Assembly (NCBI GenBank): GCA_037446495.1
Contig: JBBIIL010000017.1
Span: 1 to 46,482 of the forward strand
Reading direction: 5' to 3'
DNA from: CAIXZV01 sp037446495
GTDB lineage: Bacteria > Chloroflexota > Limnocylindria > Limnocylindrales > CSP1-4
Length of the DNA: 46,482 nt
Under the pieces are notes generated by a model that did no database searches, was not told the DNA's origin, and was given only the letters and a program-made list of their open reading frames with translations. This document shows, piece by piece, positions 24,076 to 31,257 of the stretch; position 1 is the first letter of the stretch; the number at the start of each line of letters is the position of its first letter. A program made the translations under genes and the position numbers.

Positions 24076-25827
24076 TTGGAACCGATGCCCACGGGGCATG
24101 ACGAGGGCCACGCCCACACCCTCGGTGCCCTGAACCTCAACCAACGCGCGAAGATGGAGATCCTCTTCGCGATCATGCTCGGGCTGTTCCTGGGCGCCCT
24201 CGACCAGACGATCGTGTCGGTGGCCCTGCCCACGATCATCACCGACCTCGGCGGCCAGGAGCTGCTGACCTGGACGGTCACGATCTACCTGCTGACCTCC
24301 ACGATCACCGTCCCGTTCTACGGCAAGCTGTCCGACCTGTACGGGCGCAAGCCGATGCTGATGATCGGCATCGTGCTGTTCCTGATCGGATCGGCGCTCT
24401 CGGCCCTGTCGCAGAACATGACCCAGCTGATCATCTTCCGGGGCATCCAGGGCCTCGGCGCGGGGGCGCTGTTCCCGGTCAGCCTGGCCGTCATCGGCGA
24501 CCTGTTCACGCCGGCCGAGCGCGGCAAGTACCAGGGACTGTTCGGGGCCGTGTTCGGCGTCAGCGCCATCGTGGGCCCGCTGCTCGGGGGCTTCCTGACC
24601 GAGCACGCGTCGTGGCACTGGATCTTCCTCGTCAACATCCCGATCGGCATCGTGGCCCTGTACGTCATCTGGCACCTGCTCCCCAACGTGCGGCGCCCCA
24701 ACGCCTCGCGCAACCTCGACCTCCTCGGCGGGGGCGTATTCATCATCGCGGTCGCGTCGCTGCTCATCGGCCTCACCAACAAGCAGTCGGCCGACTGGGG
24801 CACGTTCGAGGTCGGCGGCCTCATCGCGATCGGGCTGATCGTGGGCCTCGTCTTCGTCCTGGTGGAGTCGCGGGCGACGGAGCCGATCGTTCCGCTCGGC
24901 CTGTGGCGCGACCGCACCTATGCGGGCTCCATCGTCGCGACGTTCCTCATCAGCTTCGGCTTCTTCGGCGCCGCGATCTTCCTGCCGCAGTGGTTCCAGT
25001 TCGTCCAGGGCGCCACGCCCACGAACTCGGGCCTTTACTCGCTGGCACTCCTCGCCGGCCTGATCGTGGGTTCGGTGGGCTCCGGCCAGCTCGTCGCCCG
25101 GACCGGCAAGTACAAGCTGCTGATCCTGGCCGGCCTCGCGGTCATGTCGTTGGGCCTGTGGCTGATGAGCCACATCCAGGCCGACACCCCGCTGCCGGTC
25201 CTGTGGGCCTGGATGGCCGTGACCGGCCTGGGCATCGGCCCCACGCTCGCGGTGTTCACCATCGTGGTCCAGAACGCGGTGCCGGTGCGCGCGCTCGGCG
25301 TGGCGACGTCCAACCTGACGTTCTTCCGCCAGATCGGCGGGTCGGTGGGTCTCGCGCTGCTGGGCACGGTGTTCGCCAACCGGCTCACCGACGAGATGAC
25401 GAACCAGCTCCAGCCGATCGGCCACAAGATGGTCGCCGACGGGCTCCCGCCCGAGGCGCTCGCCGGGCTCACTGCCGGCGGCGAGAACGTCATCCAGGTG
25501 GGCGTGGACCTGGGGGCAGCCATCCTGTCCCAGGTGCCGGCACCGTTCCATGACATCGTCGCCAAGTACATCAACGACATCGTGTTCGGGATCCACCAGG
25601 CGTTCAGCCTCTCGATCGGCACGGTGTTCCTCATCGGGTCGGTCGCGACAGTCGCGGCGTTCGTGGCCACGCTCGCCATCCGGGAGCTCCCGCTGCGCAC
25701 GGCGGCCAAGCCGTCGGGTGCCGTCGGGGCTGAGGCGGCCCTGGGCGCAGAGTTCTTCGACGAGGTCACCGACGATGTCATCCCGCCGGTGGTCGGCGGA
25801 GATGTGGCTGCGGCCGTCACGGAGTAG
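24076..25827 (+). CDS. MFS drug exporter, DHA2 family (14 TM)
   Basis: The 583-residue protein has about 14 membrane helices. Helix 1 carries LGALDQTIVSVALPTI (motif D1), followed by KLSDLYGRKP (motif A), RGIQGLGAGALFPVSLAVIGD (motif B) and GAVFGVSAIVGPLLGG (motif C of antiporters). It resembles EmrB/QacA proton-drug antiporters. A TTG start at 24076 is preceded by AAAGGA with 6-nt spacing, which decides the start over the in-frame ATG three codons later. An acidic cytoplasmic tail follows the last helix. Likely induced through MarR. Confidence 0.9.
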   Translation: MEPMPTGHDEGHAHTLGALNLNQRAKMEILFAIMLGLFLGALDQTIVSVALPTIITDLGGQELLTWTVTIYLLTSTITVPFYGKLSDLYGRKPMLMIGIVLFLIGSALSALSQNMTQLIIFRGIQGLGAGALFPVSLAVIGDLFTPAERGKYQGLFGAVFGVSAIVGPLLGGFLTEHASWHWIFLVNIPIGIVALYVIWHLLPNVRRPNASRNLDLLGGGVFIIAVASLLIGLTNKQSADWGTFEVGGLIAIGLIVGLVFVLVESRATEPIVPLGLWRDRTYAGSIVATFLISFGFFGAAIFLPQWFQFVQGATPTNSGLYSLALLAGLIVGSVGSGQLVARTGKYKLLILAGLAVMSLGLWLMSHIQADTPLPVLWAWMAVTGLGIGPTLAVFTIVVQNAVPVRALGVATSNLTFFRQIGGSVGLALLGTVFANRLTDEMTNQLQPIGHKMVADGLPPEALAGLTAGGENVIQVGVDLGAAILSQVPAPFHDIVAKYINDIVFGIHQAFSLSIGTVFLIGSVATVAAFVATLAIRELPLRTAAKPSGAVGAEAALGAEFFDEVTDDVIPPVVGGDVAAAVTE

Positions 25828-25832
25828 CAGCG

Positions 25833-26312
25833 TTGGCCGAGATTCTGGCGTTCCCGCCCGAGCTCGTCGCGCCCGGGGCGGCGCATGCCGCGTTCGCCCC
25901 TGCGTTCCAGCTGGACGAGCTGCCGGAGGGGGCGATGCGGCGGGTCACGTTCGGCGACCTCGATTTGCTGGTCGCCCACACGTCGGCCGGGATCGCGGCC
26001 GTTGACGACCGCTGCCCGCACATGGCGGCGCCACTCTCCATCGGCGAGCTCGACGGCTGCGTTGTGGCGTGCCCGCTCCACAGCGGTCGCTTCGACCTGA
26101 CCACCGGCGACCCAGTCCAAATGCCCACCACGGGCGGCCTGCTTCCCGACGGCAGCTACGTCCCCACGTGGTCGCCGCCGGGCCGCGAACCCAAGGAGGA
26201 CCCGCCCGGCAAGAAGAGCGACGCGCGGCGGCTCACCCGCGTCCGGCGCCTACGCTACTACCCGATCCGCGTCACCGCCCAGGGCGTGGTCGAGGTCGCG
26301 GTCCCCCGCTGA
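25833..26312 (+). CDS. Rieske [2Fe-2S] ferredoxin-like protein
   Basis: The 159-residue protein has one Rieske domain with the ligands Cys61-x-His63 (CPHMAAPL) and Cys80-x2-His83 (CPLHSGRFDL), followed by the proline-loop region GDPVQMP. It lacks the extra Cys pair of bc1 Rieske proteins and any membrane anchor, so it is of the dioxygenase-ferredoxin type and carries electrons in the cytoplasm. TTG start 5 nt after the MFS stop suggests co-transcription. About 45 charged residues between the second motif and the last strand are an unusual insertion. Confidence 0.88.
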   Translation: MAEILAFPPELVAPGAAHAAFAPAFQLDELPEGAMRRVTFGDLDLLVAHTSAGIAAVDDRCPHMAAPLSIGELDGCVVACPLHSGRFDLTTGDPVQMPTTGGLLPDGSYVPTWSPPGREPKEDPPGKKSDARRLTRVRRLRYYPIRVTAQGVVEVAVPR

Positions 26313-26365
26313 GCCGCCAGCGCGGCGGGTCCAGCGGCCCACGCGCGGCGACGGCGTTCCGCCGC

Positions 26366-26977
26366 TCAGCCCCCGCCGAGCTGGGCGATCGCCGCCTTGA
26401 GGAAGGCGACCGCCACGTCGTTCGGCGGTGCGGGCGAGACGGTGAGGAAGTAGAAGTTGCCGCCCGAAGTCGCGCCCGCCATGGTGCCGCCCAGCGGGAA
26501 CGGACCGACGAACGCGCTGTCGCCGACACCGCTCACGGCGGTCACGCCCGGCTTGCCGGTCCAGTCGCCGAACTGCGATCCGGGCAGGACCTGCAGGTTC
26601 ACGTTTCCCACGCCGCTGTTGAAGTACCACTGGCAGCCGGGCACGTCGAGCATGACCGGGTCAGCGGTCTGGAACGGGGCGTCCGCCGTGAGCGTGTTGA
26701 CCTGGGTCGTGGAGAACATCGCACACCGGTCGTTGCCCGCGGTCGCACCCCCGGTGGTTGAGGCGCCGCCGGCCTGGTCCGAGGAACCGCTCCCGGACGA
26801 CCCGGGCGCCGCAGCCGAGGCCGCCGTCGAGGCGTTGGCGGCCGCCGTCGGGGCGCCAGTCAGGGCCGGGGCGGAGCCGGCCGCAGACGCCGCGGAGCCG
26901 CCGCAGGCGGCGACGGCCGCAGCAAGCAGGATCGCGCCGAGCACGGCGGTGGGATTCGGGTGGCAGGTCCGGGACAT
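26366..26977 (-). CDS. Secreted lipoprotein with DUF3558-like domain
   Basis: The 203-residue protein has a signal peptide ending in a lipobox, LLAAAVAACGG. A Ser/Ala/Gly-rich linker of about 60 residues follows, then a globular domain with DRCAMFSTTQVNTL, GCQWYFNSG, VNLQVLPG and GVGDSAFVGP. The Cys pair and GDSA element resemble the DUF3558 surface lipoproteins of actinobacteria. No function is known. ATG 26977 is chosen because GGGGAG lies 5 nt upstream; a TTG four codons earlier is possible. Confidence 0.75.
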   Translation of the reverse strand: MSRTCHPNPTAVLGAILLAAAVAACGGSAASAAGSAPALTGAPTAAANASTAASAAAPGSSGSGSSDQAGGASTTGGATAGNDRCAMFSTTQVNTLTADAPFQTADPVMLDVPGCQWYFNSGVGNVNLQVLPGSQFGDWTGKPGVTAVSGVGDSAFVGPFPLGGTMAGATSGGNFYFLTVSPAPPNDVAVAFLKAAIAQLGGG

Positions 26978-27029
26978 CGGGCTCCCCAAGATTGGCGCGC
27001 CCGTGACGGAAGGGCGCTGACGCGGTGAT

Positions 27030-27080
27030 GCTCAGCCATAGGGAGCCGCCCTGGCATCGGGCGTTTCCCTATGGCTGAGC
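27030..27080. repeat. Very strong palindrome (15-bp + 5-bp stem)
   Basis: GCTCAGCCATAGGGA (27030-27044) pairs perfectly with 27066-27080. Inside it CGCCC (27047-27051) pairs with GGGCG (27059-27063), leaving a 2x2 internal loop and a 7-nt apical loop. It lies 53 nt upstream of the lipoprotein gene, on its leader side, and is less GC-rich than its surroundings. Confidence 0.85.
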
Positions 27081-27237
27081 GACGGTTCGCCCGCGTGAGG
27101 AACCTCTCATCTGCACCACAACGCCTGACGATCCGCGGCACCGATGATGACCCGAGTCCGACACCGATGGGCCTCCTCCCCCCGGCCAGGACGTCGTGGC
27201 AACCCGCCAAGCCTCCGCAGGGCCCGGGCGAACGCGG
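27081..27237. other. Intergenic stretch between two hairpins, possible structured RNA
   Basis: No gene is visible on either strand. The plus strand contains GGCAACCCGCC and CCGGGCGAACGCGG, short stretches that recall SAM-I/IV-type riboswitch cores, and a GTGAGGAACCTCTCAT mini-hairpin. No complete known aptamer could be assembled, and no plus-strand gene follows. Confidence 0.3.
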
Positions 27238-27275
27238 ACGACGCATCCCACCCTCCCCGGGATGCGTCGTTTCCG
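27238..27275. terminator. Strong intrinsic-type terminator hairpin
   Basis: A perfect 12-bp stem, ACGACGCATCCC (27238-27249) with its complement at 27259-27270 and a 9-nt loop, is followed on the plus strand by TTCCGTGTCT, a weak U-rich tail. It may end a plus-strand transcript from the region above, or the minus-strand eamA operon whose stop is 67 nt away. Confidence 0.65.
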
Positions 27276-27336
27276 TGTCTGCGGGTTGCCTGGTGCCTCG
27301 CCCGCCGACCGGCCGAGCGCACGACGGGTCATCGAG

Positions 27337-28296
27337 CTAGCGGTTCAGCTCCGCCAGCAGGATCCCAGCGAGCACGATGACGGCGCCGAGGAGCTGCGCG
27401 GCCGACATCGTCTCGCCCAGCAGCACCCACGCGATCCCGATCGCCATGATGGGCTCGGCCATGCCCACGACCGACGCTTGGGAGGCGCGCAGGTGCTGCA
27501 TCGAGAGCACCACGAGCGAGAATGGCACCACGGTGCCGAGCACGACCACGTAGCCTGCCAGAAGCGGGATCGGCCAGGCCGCGGCACCGGTGCCCTCCGC
27601 CAGCGCGCTGCCGCCGAGCGTTCCCCACGGGTAGGTCCACCACGGGGCGACGATGGCCCAGAACAGCGCTGCGAGGCCCATGCCCCACATCGTGAGCGAC
27701 ACCGGGTCGCGCCTGAACGGCCCTCGGACCTGGGCGTCGGCCGAGAGGAAGTACAGGACCAGCGCGAGCATCGCGCCGATGGCCGCCGCGACCCCGAGCG
27801 GGTCCAGCGTGAAGCCGTCCCAGAGCTGCGCCACCACCGCGAGCCCCAGGAGCGCCATCACGAGGCCCACCCACACGACCGGTTTGGTTCGCTGGTGCAG
27901 GCCGAAGTGGAACCACAGCGCGATGACCAGCGGCGAGGTGAACTCGATCAGCAGCGACACGCCGATGGGCAGGCGCTGGATCGAGAAGAAGTAGAGGGCC
28001 TGCGTGGCGGCGATGCCGAGCAGGCCGTAGACGAACAGCAGCGGGAGCTCGCCCCTGCGGAGGCGCAGGGCGGGACGACGCGTCAGTGCCACAAAGGCGA
28101 GAAGCACCACGAATGCGCCGGTGGTGCGGAGCTGCGACAACCTCCAGACGTCCACGCCGTTGGCCATGATGGTCTTGCCGATGGTGCCGTTGAGCGAGAA
28201 CAGGAACGCGGCAACCAGGTACAGGGCATAGCCGCGGGCCGGGTTGACGCGGGGTGCCGCGGCAACCCCGAGGAGCGGCTCGGCGAGGTCGGTCAC
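27337..28296 (-). CDS. EamA-family (DMT) transporter
   Basis: The 319-residue protein has ten predicted membrane helices arranged as two EamA repeats, with AAFLFSLNGTIGKTIMANG at the start of the first repeat and LLGETMSAAQLLGAVIVLAG at the end of the second. It is of the RhtA/YdcZ kind that export amino acids or related metabolites. The GTG start shares GTGA with the stop of the LOG gene, so it is the last gene of a four-gene minus-strand operon (DDN, ArsC/Spx, LOG, EamA). Confidence 0.85.
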   Translation of the reverse strand: MTDLAEPLLGVAAAPRVNPARGYALYLVAAFLFSLNGTIGKTIMANGVDVWRLSQLRTTGAFVVLLAFVALTRRPALRLRRGELPLLFVYGLLGIAATQALYFFSIQRLPIGVSLLIEFTSPLVIALWFHFGLHQRTKPVVWVGLVMALLGLAVVAQLWDGFTLDPLGVAAAIGAMLALVLYFLSADAQVRGPFRRDPVSLTMWGMGLAALFWAIVAPWWTYPWGTLGGSALAEGTGAAAWPIPLLAGYVVVLGTVVPFSLVVLSMQHLRASQASVVGMAEPIMAIGIAWVLLGETMSAAQLLGAVIVLAGILLAELNR

Positions 28297-29096
28297 CCCT
28301 CGAGGCCGTTGGCCTTCGCGTACTCGGAGATGATCCGGACCGCCTCGCCAGGGTCGTCGGTGACGCGCAGCAGATCGATGTCCGCTTGCGTCACGGCGCC
28401 TGCGGGCAGTTGGACATCGCGCATCCAGGCGAGCAGGCCATCCCAGTAGGCGTGCCCGATGAGGACCACCGGGAAGTTCCGGATCTTGCCGGTCTGGATC
28501 AGCGTGAGGCTCTCGAACAGCTCGTCGAGCGTCCCGAAGCCGCCGGGCATGATGACGAACGCGTCCGCGTACTTCACGAACATCGTCTTGCGGGCGAAGA
28601 AGTAGTGGAACTCCACCGAAAGGTCCAGGTAGGGGTTGAGGTGCTGCTCGTGCGGCAGCTCGATGTTGCAGCCGATCGACAGCCCCCCCGCCTCGTGGGC
28701 GCCCCGATTCGCCGCCTCCATGGCGCCCGGCCCGCCGCCGGTGATGACCGCGAAGCCCGCCCCCGCCAGCCCGGCGCCGATCTCGCGTGAGCGTTCATAG
28801 GCGGGCGAGCCGGGCTTGGTCCGCGCGGAGCCGAACACGGCAACCGCTGGCCCGACGCCCGCCAGCGCCTCGAAGCCCTCGACGAACTCCGACTGGATCC
28901 GCAGGACGCGCCAGGTGTCCTCCTCGAGGAAGTGCGGGCGCCCGGTCGCCCGGCTGGTCAGGAGCTTCTCGTCCTCGGTGGCGCTCGAACGTCCGAGCCT
29001 CGCAGCCGTCTCGGGGCGCATGGACACGCGCCCGCTGCGCATGGTCCACGAGGAGGGGGCGAGGGTTGGGCCGTCGGGATCCTTGTTGGTGCTCAC
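28293..29096 (-). CDS. LOG family protein (putative nucleoside 5'-monophosphate phosphoribohydrolase)
   Basis: The 267-residue protein carries the Rossmann-like LOG fold: VAVFGSARTKPGSPAYE, FAVITGGGPGAMEAANRGA and the signature MPGGFGTLDELFE with the catalytic Arg/Glu region, plus KIRNFPVVLIG. LOG enzymes release bases from nucleotide monophosphates, including cytokinin nucleotides; the bacterial role is usually nucleotide salvage. The extra N-terminal 60 residues are typical of the TIGR00730 long form. Start is uncertain: GTG 29096 is used, and another in-frame GTG lies at 29114. Confidence 0.83.
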   Translation of the reverse strand: MSTNKDPDGPTLAPSSWTMRSGRVSMRPETAARLGRSSATEDEKLLTSRATGRPHFLEEDTWRVLRIQSEFVEGFEALAGVGPAVAVFGSARTKPGSPAYERSREIGAGLAGAGFAVITGGGPGAMEAANRGAHEAGGLSIGCNIELPHEQHLNPYLDLSVEFHYFFARKTMFVKYADAFVIMPGGFGTLDELFESLTLIQTGKIRNFPVVLIGHAYWDGLLAWMRDVQLPAGAVTQADIDLLRVTDDPGEAVRIISEYAKANGLEG

Positions 29097-29148
29097 GCTG
29101 AGGCAGGATGCCACGCCGCGCGCCGACGTGCGAGGCGATGGCCCTCCC

Positions 29149-29541
29149 CTACTTCGGGCGGGCGAGCCAGGCCTTCCAGACTGCTTCGGCCTTGCCCGTG
29201 GTCACGTCGTCGCCGAAGCGGACGAGCGGCAGCTTGAGCAGCCGGACGTCCGCGAGGAGGCGGGCGGTGATGCCAGCCGGGTCTGCGGTCAGGTACGCGA
29301 GTCCCTGCTCCTTGTACGGCCGGCTCTCGATGTCGAGCAGGGCGGCCGCGCCCAGCTTGTCCGCGAACCGGCGCAGCTCACCGGCCGCGATGGGCTTCTT
29401 GCGCAGGTCCACGAAGTGCACCACGATCCGCCGCTCGCGGAAGAACCGAAGGGCGCCGCGGGTGGCGTTGGAGTCGTCGAGGCCGAAGACCTGGATGTTG
29501 GGCATCTTCTTGGTGGGCACCTTGCCGAGGGGGGCGGGCAT
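29149..29541 (-). CDS. ArsC/Spx-family protein lacking the catalytic cysteine
   Basis: The 130-residue thioredoxin-fold protein matches the ArsC/Spx family: IQVFGLDDSNATRGALRFF, ERRIVVHFVDLRKKPI, LRRFADKLG, LLADVRLLKLPLVRFGDD. At the active-site position, where family members have Cys followed by Ser/Thr residues, it has Ser in LDDSNATR, and no other Cys is present, so arsenate reduction is unlikely. It may be a regulator-like (Spx-type) or inactive member. GAGGAGG lies about 11 nt before ATG 29541; the conserved domain begins at an internal ATG (29505), an alternative start. Confidence 0.72.
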   Translation of the reverse strand: MPAPLGKVPTKKMPNIQVFGLDDSNATRGALRFFRERRIVVHFVDLRKKPIAAGELRRFADKLGAAALLDIESRPYKEQGLAYLTADPAGITARLLADVRLLKLPLVRFGDDVTTGKAEAVWKAWLARPK

Positions 29542-29547
29542 GGCGGG

Positions 29548-30066
29548 TCAGCCCTCCTCGGCGGGCGAGGGGTGGGCGGGATGCGCGGGCGGGTGGTGGC
29601 CCCCGGCCGCGGGCTCCAGCACGACGACCGGGATGGTCCGATCGGTCATCGTCCGGTACACCTCGTAGCCGCGGTAGGCGTCGGCGGCAAGCGCCCACAA
29701 GCGGGTCCGCTCGTCCCCTCCGGCCTCGTGCGCGCGCACCGCCCAGGCGAGGCGGCCCACGCTCAGCGTCGCGCGCGGCTCGGCGCGCAGGTTGCCCACC
29801 CAGGCGGGCTCGCGGTCGTCGCCGGCATTGGAGCCGATGACGACGTAGCGGTCACCGTCCGGGAAGGCGTACAGGGGGACATCACGCGACTTGCCGGTCT
29901 TGCGGCCGGTCATTGTCACGATCACGTTCTGGACGCCGAAGTTGTGCCCGATGGGCCCGCGACCGCCGGTGAGCCGGTAGAGGTAGGGGTGGAGGCGCGT
30001 CACCACGCGGCTCGTTCCCACGAAGCCGATCACGCGGTACATCGCGTCCGGGAGCCGATCCACCAT
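29548..30066 (-). CDS. DDN-family deazaflavin (F420)-dependent nitroreductase-like protein
   Basis: The 172-residue protein has the split-barrel DDN fold with GVQNVIVTMTGRKTGKSRDVPLY, the signature for F420 binding, then YVVIGSNAGDDREPAWVGNLRA and ATLSVG. Family members use F420H2 to reduce quinones, nitro compounds or fatty acids. A conserved N-terminal helix (MVDRLPDAMYRVIGFVG) sits at the membrane surface in DDN. The C-terminus ends in a His/Pro-rich tail. It heads a four-gene operon and is preceded by an unusual repeat-containing control region. ATG 30066 is chosen from the domain start. Confidence 0.82.
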   Translation of the reverse strand: MVDRLPDAMYRVIGFVGTSRVVTRLHPYLYRLTGGRGPIGHNFGVQNVIVTMTGRKTGKSRDVPLYAFPDGDRYVVIGSNAGDDREPAWVGNLRAEPRATLSVGRLAWAVRAHEAGGDERTRLWALAADAYRGYEVYRTMTDRTIPVVVLEPAAGGHHPPAHPAHPSPAEEG

Positions 30067-30200
30067 GTCAGCGTGTTGCCATGTCAGCACGTCACCATGC
30101 TCGTGTGGCAGCGTGCGAGCATGCCACCTTGTCATTTGTGTGATCACACCACTGTGGTAGCACGGCACTAGGGCAGTGCCAGGCCGTGTCAGCGTGGCGC
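30064..30200. promoter_or_regulatory. Control region with repeated TGTCAGCGTG motifs and a 12-bp palindrome
   Basis: TGTCAGCGTG occurs at 30066-30075 and 30187-30196, with near copies TGTCAGCACG (30082-30091) and TGGCAGCGTG (30106-30115). A perfect palindrome GTGTGATCACAC lies at 30138-30149, and CACTGTGGTAGCAC adds a further imperfect dyad. The region separates the divergent DDN and ACT genes. The palindrome resembles a CRP/FNR-type site with no gap between half-sites. Confidence 0.5.
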
Positions 30201-30255
30201 CACGGCAGCAGGGTAACGTGCCGCACGCGTACCATGCGGTCAGGAGGTTCCCCGA

Positions 30256-30525
30256 ATGTCCGTCTGGTTCACCGTGCAGCTCGACGACCGGCCAGGGTCG
30301 CTCGCCCGCGTCGCGCAGGCCCTCGCAGACCGCGGCGTCAACATCACCGGAATCGTCGGGGTGGCCGAGGACACCGACGGCGCGCTCATGCTCACCACCA
30401 GCGACGCCGCCGCGACGCGCGAGGCCTTCGGCGGCCTCGGCATCACCTTCGAGGACCATGACCCCACCGGCGCCGACCCGGGCAGCCTGTCGATCTCCGA
30501 CATCGTCGCGGGCCGCGCGGGCTGA
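30256..30525 (+). CDS. Stand-alone ACT-domain protein
   Basis: The 89-residue protein is one ACT domain: VWFTVQLDDRPGSLARVAQALADRGVNI is the first strand and helix with the DRPGxL ligand-binding loop, followed by TGIVGVAEDTDGALMLTTSD and a second helix. Such domains bind amino acids and form dimers that tune partner enzymes. AGGAGG lies 7 nt before the ATG, and TACCAT (about 30230) is a likely -10, so this gene, unlike many neighbours, has a proper leader. The next gene also has an ACT domain and starts 5 nt later, so they are probably partners. Confidence 0.82.
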   Translation: MSVWFTVQLDDRPGSLARVAQALADRGVNITGIVGVAEDTDGALMLTTSDAAATREAFGGLGITFEDHDPTGADPGSLSISDIVAGRAG

Positions 30526-30529
30526 CCCG

Positions 30530-31231
30530 ATGCCCCGCCGCAGCCCCAACCCGCTGCCGCCCACGACGGCTGCCCGGCTGGCCGTCACCGACGAGCCGGG
30601 GTCTGTGGCGGCGATCTCTGCGGCCGTGGCGGGGGTCGGCGGGCGCCTCCGGTCTCTCACGACCATGCGCCGGGCGGCGGCGCGCGATGCGGAGGGCGGC
30701 CTCGGCCAGGCCGAGCTGGAGCTCGAGGTCGAGGACGCGGACGAGGCGACGCTCATCGCGGCCCTTCAGCCGCTGCACGAGGTGGTGGCCATCCGCAAGA
30801 CGCGGCCGATGGACAAGGTCTTCGGCAAGCGTGTCATCATCGTGGGCGGCGGTGCGCAGGTCGCCCAGGTGGCGCTGGGCGCCGTGACCGAGGCGGACCG
30901 CCACAACATTCGCGGCGAGAAGATCTCGGTGGACACGATCCCGCTGGTGGGCGAGGAGAACATCGCGTCCGCTGTTCGTGCGGTGATCGACCTCCCGCGC
31001 GCCCGGCTCCTCGTGCTGGCGGGTTCCATCATGGGCGGCGACATCAGCCGGGCCGCGGACGAGCTGCGCGCTGTGGGCATCCCGATCATCGCGCTCAACA
31101 TGGTGGGCTCCATCACCGATCACGTGGACCTGGTGGTCTCCGATCCGGTCCAGGCGGGCACGATGGCCGTCATGGCCGTGGCGGACACCGCCACGTTCGA
31201 GCTCGCCCGGCAGCGCGGCCGGCGCCTGTAG
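30530..31231 (+). CDS. ACT + DUF5612-type protein
   Basis: The 233-residue protein has an N-terminal ACT domain (about 10-90, VTDEPGSVAAISAAVAGVGGRL). A nucleotide-fold region follows: FGKRVIIVGGGAQVAQVALG, ADRHNIRGEKISVDTIPLVG, ARLLVLAGSIMGGDISRAADEL and VVSDPVQAGTMAVMAVADTA. This second half matches what I know as DUF5612, best known from methanogens. The GGGAQ loop suggests binding of a dinucleotide or phosphorylated ligand. No reaction is established. ATG 30530 follows the previous stop by 4 nt; upstream in-frame codons overlap the ACT gene and are excluded. Confidence 0.72.
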   Translation: MPRRSPNPLPPTTAARLAVTDEPGSVAAISAAVAGVGGRLRSLTTMRRAAARDAEGGLGQAELELEVEDADEATLIAALQPLHEVVAIRKTRPMDKVFGKRVIIVGGGAQVAQVALGAVTEADRHNIRGEKISVDTIPLVGEENIASAVRAVIDLPRARLLVLAGSIMGGDISRAADELRAVGIPIIALNMVGSITDHVDLVVSDPVQAGTMAVMAVADTATFELARQRGRRL

Positions 31232-31257
31232 CGTCCGGTTCGGAGGCCGACCCGCCG

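Noticed and set aside
23623..25596. 657-residue minus-strand frame opposite marR and the MFS gene
   Set aside because: It is a shadow frame; the plus strand has the MarR and MFS signatures and proper start signals.
27130..27240. SAM-IV-type riboswitch
   Set aside because: Only two short core-like stretches were found, the helices could not be completed and there is no downstream gene on that strand. It is kept as a question under findings rather than called.
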